Notes under the pieces: model-generated
The model's input: only the letters and a program-made list of their open reading frames with translations
Databases searched by the model: none
Told to the model about the DNA's origin: nothing
Source of the DNA: Asterias amurensis
Lineage: Eukaryota > Echinodermata > Asteroidea > Forcipulatida > Asteriidae
Assembly (NCBI RefSeq): GCF_032118995.1
Contig: NC_092662.1
Span: 17,311,701 to 17,375,700 of the forward strand
Length of the DNA stretch: 64,000 bases
Direction of reading: 5' to 3'
Program-made: the position numbers and the translations under genes
In this document: positions 13,185 to 24,409 of the stretch, in pieces
Layout: the number at the start of each line of letters is the position of its first letter
Numbering within the stretch: the first letter of the stretch is position 1

Positions 13185-16100
13185 ACTCAAATACTACAAA
13201 TATACACAGTGAAAACTTGCACCAGCACAACTAAAACCACAGTCTTGACCATACCTGAGTGATGGCTTTTAACCTACTACCAATTTCAAAGAGCTGTTTA
13301 TGGGTAAGCAAATTTTCTGCTTGTTTTAGCAGACAAATTTGCTTAAGCACATGTGTATTTCACCAGTTAGCAGAGACGGCCAGCTTGCGCGTTCACTATG
13401 GAGTTGCATAATTTATTTGCATATAGTGAGCAACTTGGAATGTTAGAGCATGTCCTTTCTTGCGCTTAGCAGTATTAAGAAACAGAAATCGCCTAGTAGG
13501 CACAAAATCGGCTGTTAAGCAGCTCTATGAAATTTGGCCCTCGACACGATTTTGTACAGATGGTAAAATATTGCACAACAATGCATCTTACTAGCTTCAA
13601 ATAAGTGGGAGTTGTTCACTAACAATTTATCACAATATTTTTGTGGGTAACCTGTTTCCGATAAGCAAAATTTGTCTGATATGCTTAGCACGATTTAGAC
13701 AATAATCCTGTTTGTCTGGAAACTGTTGGCAAAAAGCTGTGGTTTCACTGGCGTAGGATTCAATGTGGATCTGTAAATTGTGGACAATTTTTTATATATA
13801 TATATCATTAACGCCATTTGGACACAATTTGATAGTAATGTGCAAGTTTTCACTGTGTAGATGTTTTATTAATATTATTAGCAACTACAGAGTATCTTTC
13901 AATGGGTAGTCAATCTTGACAAGGAGCAGTGTGGACTGTTAAAATTTATGGGGGCTATTCTTGAAGAAAACAATTCTTAATCAGTGGCAACAACAGCATG
14001 TTCAAGATGAATTAGAACTTACAGAAGAACTGTGCGATTTAAAGAAAGATTTTTTTGTCACTTGTATTTGAAAACTACTCAATTTATGATGCAACATGCT
14101 GCAACGCCATCCAAGTTGGATAAGCTTTTGCTGCATTTTGATAGTGTATAATCTATTAAAAACAAGTTTGTGTACAAAATACCTACCCTGCCAAAAGGTG
14201 CAGTAGCATGCTTAATTGACAACTAAATATATGTGGATGAATACGTTGCCAAACAAAAGGAGCTTTGCGGATACTTGCAAGAGTGTTTTTAAAAGCCTCA
14301 AATTTCTTAACTGTATGTCATCGCAATGAGTGATGTTCATTGATGGGTAGTTGGCCACTATCGGGGGTTTAGTAGTTTTTGTTTCAAAGTGATGTTGATT
14401 ATTTTGTGTATGTTGTGAGAACTTTTTACAATCAGCTTAGAGTGCCATGTGTCTTAAGGAATGGCATGGAGATCGCTCAGTGCCAGCTTTACCGGCCAGA
14501 CATCTAGGCCCTTAACAGGGGGACTTAACTGACCTAGTCTCGGCCTTACAAGACGCTACCTGCATTTTTGCATTTTTAATTTTTTTTTTCTTCTCGACAT
14601 GACTGTTGTGTTGTTAGTCCACAATGATTGTGTGGTTGCTCGCTTGACAAAGTACTGTCAAGTTGGTAACATGAGAGTGTGAATGAAGGAGGTAATGAGT
14701 GAAACTGTGGTTTGTGGTTGATCAACGTTCCTGTAGGGTGAACGTATTGAATCGGTCAATGCAGCACCATCTCTTCGTAAAAAAATCCCCCCGCCCCCCA
14801 CCCTAACAGTCCCCAAGGGTATGCCAACATTGGGTCCTCGCTCTTGTTTTCACTTGACAGTTTCATCTGGTAAAGACGCCAGCTTTTAATTGTAAACAAA
14901 ATTGTTACTTATGATTTTTGAATCATGAACAAACTGTAGCCTGGCCAAGTTGGCCGATTAGCGGAAGCCGAAGCTGGCCTGAGTTGATAAGTCTGTGCCA
15001 TTCTGAACACATGTACGCACTCTGCTGAAGACTAGCTTTGACACTATTCCTATACTAATGTTGTACTGCATTTTTTGTCGTTCTTTAAAGACAACCAACC
15101 AATCAGATTTACTGCAGCATGTTGATATTGTTACTTAACGTAGTAGTGTCTGCCCATGTTGTTAATTAATACAATCAGTCTGTGAGTTCCAATCTGGACT
15201 TTAAACAATTTATAATGTGATTATTCTGCTTTTTACAGACGGTAGAGAGTCCCTGAAATATGTTTATTTTTGTAGGCTAGTTCCTATGATGTTGAGAAAC
15301 TCTGTTTCTAACTATGTGGCTAGACCACATTTTTTATATTCGTTAAGATCCCTAGTAATAAGTAATCTTCACATGTAAATATAAACAAACTATTCCTTGA
15401 CTTGAAAGACATCTTTAAGAATTGTTGGCCAATTACTAGACGAATGCCCCCAAGTAATCAAAAAATGATCTGCGTTAAGTTTGGTGCTCACAGAAAGATT
15501 TTTTTTTTTTGCTTTTTTTTTATACCAAATCAAAACTTTTTGCAATTGTTGTCATAGTTGATCATTTGTTTCATGTTCCTTTTTTTTTTATGAATGTACT
15601 TTAACAGCACCTTTTAGTTTAAGGGATTATTTTGTACAAAACGAAAGAGCCGATTGTGTTGCAGGTAATGTTAATCGTTGCTGTGTGTGTAATTAAAACT
15701 ACTGTCCTCTTTTAATCAAGTATTTAAAAAAAAAAAGCATTTGTGTTTTGTGCACTCAATGCTGTAGATGAGTCATTTGGTGGGCTAGATTCGTAGCTAC
15801 AGAGTAACGAGTACATGTGCCTGTACATAAATACAATGGTCGGCTCTGTATGCTGATGTATTATCTCTTCAATAAAAATTAAAATAATAATAAAAAAAAA
15901 CAGGTCAAACTTATATTTTCAAATTGTATTTCTTTTTTTGTCAGCGATTTGTCAAGTGAAATCGGTCGAAAACCCAATGTTGGCACCCACTTTTCCTCTT
16001 TGCCCCAAGTCGTTTTATCTTCGAAGCAAATTGTATGTAGATTAGGCGTTTATTAACAAGGTGAAACCATGTTTATTTATATTCTACATATATTTAGTTT

Positions 16101-19100
16101 CAAATTAATCTGCGTTGCACGGCGTGAAACATCTGTATTATTAACAAGGGAGCTTTGGACTGTTTATAGTCTATGCTAAGAACCTTTCTAACAAGTGGGT
16201 ACCAACAATGGGTTTTGTGCCATCGTATTAACTTTATACAAAGTTGAGGTATGCCCCTGTCCATTTCCTTTCTTTTATTGCAAAATTCCTATAAATTCTC
16301 TCACTTTGAAGGGACCATTAGCTTCAATTATTCATATTCCACTTCAAAATTGTGGAATGGCAATTTTTTAAATGTTTGACATAAACGTCAACTCAAAGTG
16401 AGGTTTCAAATATTCTCTCTGGAGCTGGTTAGTTGTTGAAGCAGTCAGTCTTTTAAAAAAGTGATTTACCTGCTTTTGAAGTCAAGTTTGAAACGATGGT
16501 TGTCATTCATTTTTAAAGTTTGGATTACAAGCAAATATCCTGGCTTTGTTTCCTCGGTTCCCATACTCTGATTTCATTTTAATAACACAATTTTCTGTGG
16601 TCGGAGAGAGAATCATTCATGGGAAATATTATTAAACATAAGACATTGTTCCCTGACAATCCTCAGATAAAACAGTTCTTAATTACGCCACCCCTAGTCT
16701 TGATCGCTCCTGTCAAACAATCCCTCTGTAGAAGAGAACGCACACTTTCCTAAAAGCCTTTTTGATTACATCAATTTGAAAAGGAAAGAAACAAGATACT
16801 GCCGTGATGCGACTGTCTTGTTCCCTGTATACAATATCAATGCTCCCTTAGTATATAAGATAGTCGCCAGACAATTTGTCCACCGAGCCTCAGTTTGGTG
16901 ACAGTGTTTTTGAATGGGAAGGATCTGTTGGATGACATGAAACAAGTGAAGGAGAGGAGAGTGATTGGTTTTTACCCTCGATCAGAGAGGGTATTTTAGT
17001 AGTGAATATTGAAACCTTGAATACATTATACTGTAGCTGCGGCAGCATCACCCAGGAAGAGACTGAGACCGAGCACAGTGTCACCTCCACCGAAGAAGAC
17101 ACCGGCCACAAGAAAACCGGTAAGACATATGGTATATCGGCCGCCTTGTAGTGACTTCCATATTGGGTAGATGTCATCTTGCCTTTGCAAGCTGCCGTGG
17201 TAACTGCTTTGATATGTGAAGCAACACACCAGGGGCCTTTTTCAAACCTCTGCCTTCAACCTGTATTTTGGAGCAGCGCGTATTGACTGACATCGGCACC
17301 TTCAGCCCAAGCCAAGGTTTGAGAACGGCCCCAGGGCTCGATTTCATTTTAAGATCAGATGTCGGTGTATTGTGACATCATACTTTACTTAAGATTGATA
17401 CTCAGTTAAGATCAATCTTAACTCAATGTGAAATTGGTCCCAAGGCAAAATTTCACAGAGCAATCATATAATCCTCCTACTGTTTGACTATTCAATATTA
17501 CATCCTAGTTAATGAAAGATAAACTTTATAAATTGAATTCATGTGGGGAATGCGTCTATGTAGCATATGTACACAATTCTGTACACAGTTCTGTGCAGTT
17601 GTGTTCCCATACACAACCTGTTCAAATATATTTGATATGATTGCTGGAATGTGATCAACAGTGGGAGGGTTAACATTCAAAATACTGTACCTGTGTTTGG
17701 GCTATTGGCCAGGGGCCAATTTCATAGAGCTGCTTAAGCAAAAAATTTGCTTAAGCACGAAAATAGCTCGCTTATTTTACACATGTTACTGGCCAAAATT
17801 TCATGCCATATACATTGCTTATGACTAGTATTTAGCTGTTGTTTACTTAGCATAACAATTGAGTGGAGTCTTGGCTGGTAATCTGATTTTACTAAGCAAT
17901 GAATTTTGTGCTTAAGCAAAATTTTGTGCTTAATCAACTCTATGAAATTGGGCCCATGGCACAGGTGATGGCCATTTCTATACATCCATCATAAACAGTT
18001 GCATAGCTAGCTAGATGTATGAGACGGTGCCTCTTCACTGTCTTTTCCTTTGAAAACCTTGGACTAACAACTGCTCACAGACGCCTCCCTCCCCCAAGGT
18101 GTCGCCCACCTATGCCACTGGGCACAACATTAAAATATATTATGGGCTTTGCCAAATTCTATAATTATAGTCCCAAGTTGATCCCTGACCCTTGACCTTC
18201 TTGATACAGCCAACCCCTAGAGGTCCAAGGAAGCTAACTGCTAAGCAACAAGCAGCTGCTTCGATGAATATTAAGTTGACGACAGCGGCAGTCGCCCCAG
18301 CTGGTGAGGATGAGGGAATGGCTGTGCCACAGACATCCAAAACTGGTATGATTCACTAACTGGCTCCGTCCAAAGAAACAAGAGTTTCTCAGTCTTTTAT
18401 ATCAAGTTACGATGTTATGAACCCTTAGAACTTCGTAATTATGTTGATCTATGACTGTACCAGGGACAGGTGATCCAAGCTACTTTGATAAGTTCATGGC
18501 CCTCTCTTTCTTAACGATCAAACAATTTATTGGGTCACTGAGCTGAATTTTTATAACAGTTTTGATTATTCTCCAATCCACCTTTTTTTTTTTCCCAATT
18601 AGCACCATCGGCTGCAATCAAGGTAACGGGGAAATCGACAACAGCCAGCAAGTCGGCAGCAAGTAAAGCTGCAGCCGCTGCAGCTGCTGCGGCCGCAGCA
18701 GCTGCTGCCTCTGCAGCAGCAGACGCAGCAGCTGCCGCAACAGCATCAGTAGCAGCAGCAACAGCACCCATCAAGCCTGAGTCCCAGCCAGAGACGCCCC
18801 TCGATGAGCCCCCGAAGTCATCACTTCCAATCCCCAGTGCTCATACAACCCTCCCAGCTCAGCCGAGTCGGCCAAGTAGTAAAGCTGCACCTCTACCAGC
18901 CAAAGTGAAGCGATTAAGTCTCTCCTCGCCGCCACCATTAGCGAAGCAGGACACCAAACCATCGTTAACAACACCGCCTCCTTTGCAGTCTCCTCCTCCA
19001 CTCCAGCCATTACTACAGACAACTGCAGCGAGTACAGCATCATTACAAACAGCACCTGTGTCTACAAACGCACATAAAGGTGAGTGGCAACTAAAGAGGA

Positions 19101-22100
19101 CGTTTGAGATGTTATCCACCTGCTCTATTCAGAAGCAACACTACTCAATTTACGCATAGTGCTACCGCAAAACTCGCCTAGGACTTATCAAATATTTGAC
19201 ATCTTTGTTTGAAATCAATTGTTGATACAAGTCAAATTATTCATTGAGGTATTAATTGAAATATTTCTTTTCAGATGAGATCCCCAAGGTAGCACCACAG
19301 CCGCAACAACAGAGACGCAAATCTCCAATCCAGCACACCAAGCCACCAAGCCTTCCTACACCCCCATCTCTCACCCCACTCAAACCCCATGCTACTCCAG
19401 CCGCACCTGCAACAAAACCACCACCAAAAGACACCATCAACGATGCACCAGTCTTGCCACCTTCACAGCCAGCTCCACTCTCAGCAATACAACCGACTAG
19501 ACATGACTCCACCACGGACCCCCAGACAGGGATAAACTCACACCCCAACAGGGGACCCGAGACAGACCCTGAAACCGACCCAAATCATCTTCCAGAATCT
19601 ACATCCCAACCCTCCCCTCCGTTGCCTCTTGGGGGAAGGCACGAGTCCCCGGTGTACAGTCCTTCGATGCCGATGTTAGAGAAACCTGATTTGATTCCAA
19701 TGAAGTTCATGATGGGTGATGATGAAGAGGATGATGAAGATATGGAGGGGGAGGAAGAGGAGGAGGAGGGTGAAGAAGGGAGCAATGGGACGTCAACGGA
19801 CATCATCGTTGCATCTCAGCTGCCACCTAACTCACCGACGGTTAGCAAAGAGCCCAACGCTAAACAACGTGAGTAGACAATTAAAACTATAGATTTGTTC
19901 AATTTTTTTGTTTTACTCTTACACAGGCATGTTTTAATAAGCACTGTACTCTCAGTACTTTACGGAGTTCTGTGAAAAAAATCCACAGGCAAATCACTCG
20001 GGTGAGATTCGAACCCAAAACCTTTGCATTGCTAGAGCATTGCTGATATTTCTAGAAAAAAATATAATTTGTTGTTTACCAACCGAAAGGACAGAAAGCT
20101 ATATATGCAAAAAAAAAGGTAATGGTTGATGTTATTTTTATTAAAGCCACTCAAGGTTGCCTGTCTAAAAGTCAATCGACCACTCGGTATTTATCAAAAC
20201 ATTTTTTAACTTTGCAGAACCGCAAGCCAAGCCCAGTGGTCCTCCATCCAATAAGAATGTAGAAAATGCTAAGAAGGTTGACCGAGGAACCCCAGGACCA
20301 ATGAAGAAACCTGCTCAGGATGTGAAGATTCAAAACGTTGGATCGTGGTCTAACCTTGCCACGGCGCTCAATACGGCCAAGGTCAAGCAATCCACACCCA
20401 TAGTGAGTCATTCTACCTTTGAGGTCTTCAAGAAAGCTGCTCAGGAAAAGAAGGAAAGGGTGAGTGAAATTTGACCTCTTTCTCTAGGAACCCCTGAATA
20501 AATTTATGACTTTTGAATCCTGCTTACACTATAAAGTTGCATTTTGTTGGACACGGCCCATTTTATAAAGCTGTAAAGCAGGAAAATGCTGCTAGACAAT
20601 TTTTTTGCAAAGCAAAAATCTAAGGGGCCCCCAATGTAATTTGGGCTGGTAACCTGTTTTGTGTTAAGTAATACTTTTCTATGCTCAGCACGTTGTTGTG
20701 CTTACAAGCTTTGTGAAATTGGGCCCTGTTGGTTTCTTGTCAGATGTGTGGTGCTCTACAAAGCTGGTTGACGACATTGTCATTTACAGGAAAATCAGAC
20801 AAATTAACCCAGATTTTAGCGGGGCAAATAAAGTAACAATTTTTGATACTCTTGCCTGTGATGATATATCATGGAATTTGGCGCATAGTCAGAGTATGTC
20901 ATGAGTGAAGATAGTTGGCTTTAGGGCCAGTGCAGATTGGAATTTTGGGAAAACAAATATTACTAGAATAACAAGAAATTTTCAAAATGGCTTCTATTGC
21001 CGAGAACAAATCTATGCACTAAATTCCATGCTTGTATCATCAAAGGGAAAATCAAATCAAGTACCTGCTGTATTATTTGATTTTTCTCTGTGGTTTCCAT
21101 TCAGGAAAAGGCCAAAAAGCAGCAAGAAGAGATGAGGAAGACGCAACGAGAGCAAGCTGAGAGAGAAAGACTAAGACAGGAAAGGGAAAGATTAAGGTAT
21201 GAAGACGGTTTATGATAAAACATTTCAAAACAGAAATCCATTTAAAATCTTATTGGTAGATACAATAAAACCTGCAACCAGGATATTGTCGCACATCCCA
21301 TGTAATTGGTTTCTTTAAGAAATGTTCTGAATTTTGTTAAAGTTGTGTTCTCTTTTACAATTTGTTTGGTTGTTTGTTTTATAAAAATGATCTTTCCCTC
21401 AAGGGAACTCGGCAAACTCCAACAGCAGGATATAAACACCAAGCTGGCAACAGCCAATCTCTCTCATACAAACATTGGTTTAACGTCTAAGATTACAATT
21501 ACACAAATCAAGAAATTGTGGTTCGAATCACTGTTAAATCAGCTTTTAATTTGGTAGGATTCGAACCAACCACCTTGTGATTGCAAGTCCTGCAGTCTAA
21601 GCACTGGACCATTGATATCAAAGAAGTTAATTGTTTTTTACTTAAAGTCAGTTATTTAGACAGTTTTAGACTTTACTAATATCATTTTGGCAACAAACAA
21701 AACTAATTTTCTTACCCCCCATGCAAAATGATATTAATTTGATATCAGAAACATGGTAATCTTTTTCTAATAAAAAATAGTTATCTGTTGCAAACTCTTT
21801 AACCAACGAAAAGGACCTATGGTATGAATGCAAACAAATAGTTGGCCTGACACTTTGACCCTAGCAGAGACATTCTTGGAGGCTAACTTTGCTTTTCTGC
21901 AATTTTTTTTCCAGAGAGAAGGAAGAAGATGAGGCTCTTGAGAGAGCGAGAATGGCTCAGAAGGAAGATCAAAGTAAACAGAATTCACAGAAGGAGAGAG
22001 AACGATTACGAGAACAAGAACGACGAAAACGAGAGGCGGTAAGTCGAGTCTTAGAAAAATTTGTAAGATTGTCGTTTGTCTAATCTATTTTGAAATTCTT

Positions 22101-22380
22101 TGCTTGAATCTTGGCTAACAGAAAGTTCGCTGGCAGTGTTAAGCCTGGTTCATACTTCCTGTGAATGCGATGTGAATTTTGACGTCACAGCTCTGTTTTC
22201 ACTGCGAATGTTTCACAGGAGTTCAGCACATCTCAACTCTTGCAAAATGTTCATTACCAGATCACTCAACTCCATTTTGACTAAATCTTTTTAATATTGT
22301 TGTCAATGTTGCAGATGGCCGGTGCAATCGACATGAATCAGCAGAGTGACATCATGGCACAGTTTGAAGAAATGCTTTGA
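2383..22380 (+). CDS. BRD4: BET bromodomain protein, BRD4-like, long isoform (22 exons traced)
   Basis: Chromatin reader that binds acetylated histones and recruits P-TEFb. Exons: 2383-2524, 2787-2954, 3609-3755, 4428-4596, 4954-5345, 6002-6274, 7179-7280, 7938-8066, 8751-8930, 9779-10098, 10657-10772, 11206-11376, 12290-12418, 13039-13176, 17037-17119, 18210-18345, 18603-19079, 19275-19868, 20218-20459, 21105-21196, 21915-22038, 22315-22380; all junction phases agree. Bromodomain 1 is in exons 2-4 ([30 protein letters not shown]), bromodomain 2 in exons 6-9 ([28 protein letters not shown]), and the ET domain in exons 11-12 ([20 protein letters not shown]). The basic helical tail ends in [18 protein letters not shown], matching the BRD4 P-TEFb-interacting end. 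The first ATG in frame in the first listed exon is at 2510, giving about 1420 aa. That exon is open upstream, so an earlier start in an exon left of it is possible. Confidence 0.93.
3264..3415 (+). ncRNA. H/ACA-type snoRNA, family 2, copy a (intronic)
   Basis: 152 nt in the BET intron 2955-3608. The 5' hairpin has lower stem ACCT plus TGTG against CACA plus AGGT, and upper stem GGGT/ACCC. H box candidate AAATGA at 3333-3338 lies 15 nt after the upper stem. The 3' hairpin pairs CCACCTTT with AAAGGGTGG and CAACCA with TGGTTG. ACA is at 3410-3412, exactly 15 nt after the upper stem. The 5' hairpin resembles family 1 in sequence (GGCATGGG, CACATGAGGTA). Confidence 0.8.
4623..4808. repeat. GGGCCC-type foldback element
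   Basis: Ends GGCTCAATTTCATAGAGC and GCTCTATGAGGTTGGACCC in the BET intron 4597-4953. The core is rich in GCTTAAGCA-like motifs. Confidence 0.65.
5691..5842 (+). ncRNA. H/ACA-type snoRNA, family 2, copy b (intronic)
   Basis: 152 nt in the BET intron 5346-6001. It differs from copy a by single bases (for example CACACGAGG for CACATGAGG, CTTTGTC for CTTCGTC). ACA is at 5837-5839. The 95 nt upstream also match the upstream flank of copy a, so it arose by copying an intron segment. Confidence 0.8.
6429..6576 (+). ncRNA. H/ACA-type snoRNA, family 1, copy b (intronic)
   Basis: 148 nt in the BET intron 6275-7178. It differs from copy a at only about two positions (G to A in the 5' upper stem region, C to T beside the 3' upper stem). 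Boxes sit at the same offsets: H box ATAGCA, ACA at 6571-6573. Similarity to the other copies stops at the element ends. Confidence 0.8.
6590..6764. repeat. GGGCCC-type foldback element
   Basis: Starts GGGCCCAATTTCATAAAGC 14 nt after snoRNA copy 1b and ends ATGAAATTGGTCCC, in the same BET intron. Confidence 0.6.
6951..7093. repeat. Foldback with CAGGCCTGATGCTTC ends
   Basis: CAGGCCTGATGCTTCA pairs with GAAGTATCAGGCCTG at the other end. Related diverged sequence is at about 1018-1160 and 56305-56460 (GAAGGGCAAGGGCACCAAG-type core). Confidence 0.65.
7321..7472 (+). ncRNA. H/ACA-type snoRNA, family 2, copy c (intronic)
   Basis: 152 nt in the BET intron 7281-7937, only 40 nt from the donor. Body nearly identical to copies a and b; ACA at 7467-7469. 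Its upstream flank does not match theirs, so the conserved unit is the snoRNA itself. Confidence 0.8.
8274..8421 (+). ncRNA. H/ACA-type snoRNA, family 1, copy c (intronic)
   Basis: 148 nt in the BET intron 8067-8750, essentially identical to copy a. The ACA box is at 8416-8418. After it the sequence changes to TTT-rich DNA unlike the other copies, which fixes the 3' end within a few nt of the ACA box, as expected of H/ACA RNAs. Confidence 0.8.
9241..9326 (-). mobile_element. tRNA-like SINE remnant (Leu/Ser-like)
   Basis: On the minus strand GGGGTGCCGTGACTGAGCAG is followed by a long variable region and B box GGTTCGAATGC. A second weak one lies at about 8998-9060. Confidence 0.45.
9501..9706. 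repeat. Two-unit direct repeat, about 105 bp each
   Basis: Both units start AAATCTGATCTTA and share CATTTTTAGG(T/C)GGTA; the second starts near 9608. In the BET intron 8931-9778. Confidence 0.55.
10136..10538. repeat. GGGCCC-type foldback element split by a TTAA element
   Basis: The left end GGGCCCAATTTCATAGAGC breaks at 10158. The element resumes at 10379 with AGCAGAATACC-type interior and ends near CTATGAAAATTCCGGCC. The break is filled by the 213 bp element at 10162-10374. Confidence 0.7.
10162..10374. mobile_element. TTAA-flanked foldback (AGGGAAGGTACACG ends), 213 bp
   Basis: Perfect 14 bp terminal inverted repeats AGGGAAGGTACACG / CGTGTACCTTCCCT, extended by TTTGGTA-like pairing, with TTAA at 10158-10161 and 10375-10378. 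TTAA duplication is the hallmark of piggyBac-type transposition; the element has no coding capacity. Confidence 0.75.
11473..11521. repeat. (ATTT)n microsatellite
   Basis: About twelve ATTT units in the BET intron after the ET-domain exon. Confidence 0.85.
11748..11899 (+). ncRNA. H/ACA-type snoRNA, family 2, copy d (intronic)
   Basis: 152 nt in the BET intron 11377-12289. The change seen is ACTTTTGG for ACTGTTGG in the terminal loop of the 3' hairpin. ACA is at 11894-11896. The upstream flank is a diverged version of the flank of copies a and b, while the body is almost unchanged: body conserved more than flank. Confidence 0.8.
13280..13540. repeat. GGGCCC-type foldback element
   Basis: Left end CCAATTTCAAAGAGCTG, right end GCTCTATGAAATTTGGCCC. 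It lies in the candidate short-isoform 3'UTR. Confidence 0.6.
15871..15876 (+). promoter_or_regulatory. Poly(A) signal AATAAA for the short BET isoform
   Basis: AATAAA is followed by an A/T-rich run and a T-rich tract at 15931-15942. It lies 2.7 kb after the read-through stop and 1.1 kb before the next long-isoform exon. Confidence 0.45.
17712..17955. repeat. GGGCCC-type foldback element
   Basis: Good inverted ends, GGGGCCAATTTCATAGAGC and ACTCTATGAAATTGGGCCC, in the BET intron 17120-18209. Confidence 0.7.
19939..20040 (-). mobile_element. tRNA-like SINE remnant
   Basis: Diverged copy of the 49312 unit: GGTTCGAATCTCACCCGAGT on the minus strand and the same AGTACTGAGAGTACAGTGC tail. In the BET intron 19869-20217. 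Confidence 0.5.
20555..20726. repeat. GGGCCC-type foldback element
   Basis: Ends GGCCCATTTTATAAAGC and GCTTTGTGAAATTGGGCCC in the BET intron 20460-21104. Confidence 0.65.
21552..21620 (-). mobile_element. tRNA-like SINE remnant
   Basis: Minus strand has B-box GGTTCGAATCC and a possible A box (AGTGCTTAGACTGCAGG). In the BET intron 21197-21914. Confidence 0.4.
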
Positions 22381-23849
22381 TGCCCCTCAACAATCATTAT
22401 AGGTGCAGTATTTATAATATGAAGCATAATTTGGAAAAATTAACCCAGGTGTGGAATTTCTTAGGATGTTGTTGAAATCTCCTTGAGCTGTTAGCATTTG
22501 TTGAAAGAGGTGAGCAGTCATCCAAGAAAGAAAGGAATAGTTCACTTTGAGTCGAAACCTTTACTTTGTAGGCAAAGAGTCCGTCTGTAAGTTTCCTGAA
22601 TTGTTAACACCTGCGAGGTTCCTTGGGGAACTAAATAGTTTTGTGTGAACTTGATTTATGGATGGAGGTTCCTAGGGGGAACTACGAGAGTTTTGTCTGA
22701 ACTTGATTTAGGAATGGAATATTTCTGATACAAACAAGATGGGAGTGGTGTGTGTTATGATTTATTATTGTTGTACTTTTGAGAGATATTTTCGAAACAA
22801 CAAAATGAAGAAATCATCTGTAATGAATTTGTTGCTCGTTAATAAGACCTTTTGAATCTTGAAGAGATTTGTAACATTTTGGCATACGGGCCAAGGTTTA
22901 GAGGAAAGGAAACCAGTTGTTTGAGGAGAGCTTGTTTTGATTAATATATCATTTGCTGGGCCCCATTAGTTTCATCCAAGACCATTGGGATGATCTGATG
23001 CATGCTTGGACTGATTGCGCTACTGATCAGCGCAATGGGTACAACCACAATACGTACTTATTTAATATGCTACTGCTGGCCCTCTTCTTTTTAAACCAAA
23101 CTTACAAGAAGAATCAAACTATTTGGGTTCATTTTTAATGTTGTGTTCGAGCTAGCCCCATTTTCAGTCCAAGGCAAAGAATGACAACAAATAGTTTTGA
23201 TGGATTCAAAAGTAAGTTTTAATGGATTTCTACAATAGAGAATAAAAGATGAATCTTTTGCAAGTAGGAAGAGGTGACCGGAGGTTATATATAGGTCTGT
23301 GGGAATGGTCCGTTGGCATGCGAATACGTCGGCCCATCCCAGCGCCTTTAGTTCAGGCATTGGGACCGAGCCAAAACATATCAGGTTTAAATCTAAAAGA
23401 CTGATCTGTGTTGCCCCATTCCAATATTTATTCACCAACCTGTCACTGCCAATGAGCGACTTTCGACACTTGGTGGCAGCAGATACTGGCTAAATGGATC
23501 AGTTTATCAAAAATGTTGAGCGTTGTTTGTAAAATGTGAAAGATGTTTTTGGGGTTTTGTTTTTTTGAGAATCGGGAGCACTACATAAAACTGTACATTT
23601 TGTAAACCAACACTTTATTAATGAATGTTATGTGAGTGTCAAAGGTCGCCTTATTTATGTATAGACTGTCTGTTCCAGCTTTCTCTGAACTATTCAGCTG
23701 TTTGCTTCGTATCCAGCAATCAATTAAAGTGTTTTCATACCATACCCCTCAGTTTATTATAGACCTGCTTGAGACTGTTGGGGCTCACTCCCAGTGGTTA
23801 CACAAACCTCAACTGAAGACACGTGTCTCCTTTGTAGTTCATTTCATCA

Positions 23850-24409
23850 GGGCCCAATTTCATAGAGCTGCTCAAGCAGAAAATTTTGCTCGACAATCTA
23901 CTGCTCGGCAGAAATTAGCAGAATACCATTGTACATGCGACTTGGTATTTTGGCTGGTAACCTTAATCTGTGCTATGCTAAGCTACTTTTTGTGCTTAAA
24001 GGAACACGTTGCCTTGGATCGGACGAGTTGGTCAAAACAAAAGCGTTTGTAACCGTTTTTTATAAAATGCATATGGTTGGAAAGATGTTTTAAAAGTAGA
24101 ATATAATGATCCACACAAGTTTGCCTCGAAACTGCGTGGTTTTCCTTCTACTGTGCGAACTAACATGGTCGGCCATTTATGGGAGTCAAAATGTTGACCC
24201 CCATAAATGGCCGACGTGTTAGTCGACAAGGTAAAAGGAAAACCACGCAATTTCGAGGCATGTTTGTGTGGATCATTGTATTCTACTTTTACAACATCTT
24301 TCTACCCATATGCATTTTATAAAAAACGGTTACAAACGCTTTTGTTTTGACCAACTCGACCGATCCAAGGCAACGTGTTCCTTTAAGCAGCTCTTTGGAA
24401 TTGGGTTCT
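23850..24409. repeat. GGGCCC-type foldback element split by a TTAA element
   Basis: Left part 23850-23999 starts GGGCCCAATTTCATAGAGC. Right part 24383-24409 is TTAAGCAGCTCTTTGGAATT plus GGG. The interruption falls in the TTAA of its GCTTAAGCA motif. Confidence 0.7.
24000..24382. mobile_element. TTAA-flanked foldback (AGGAACACGTTGCC ends), 383 bp
   Basis: Long near-perfect inverted arms of about 185 bp each (AGGAACACGTTGCCTTGG against its complement), meeting at the GGCCATTTATGG motif, with TTAA on both sides (23996-23999, 24383-24386). Open frames inside are palindrome artefacts. Confidence 0.8.

Larger units (their letters stand above)
13185..15895 (+). other. Candidate 3'UTR of the short BET isoform
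   Basis: No coding exon of the long isoform is found between 13177 and 17036. The stretch runs from the read-through stop to an A-rich AATAAA cluster at 15871. It contains one GGGCCC-type foldback (13280-13540) and is otherwise unique-looking AT-rich DNA. For the long isoform it is simply intron. Confidence 0.5.

Noticed and set aside
21408..21440. Extra BET exon (GGAACTCGGCAAACTCCAAC)
   Set aside because: The flanking exons 21105-21196 and 21915-22038 already join in phase to give the expected coiled tail; no good donor follows.
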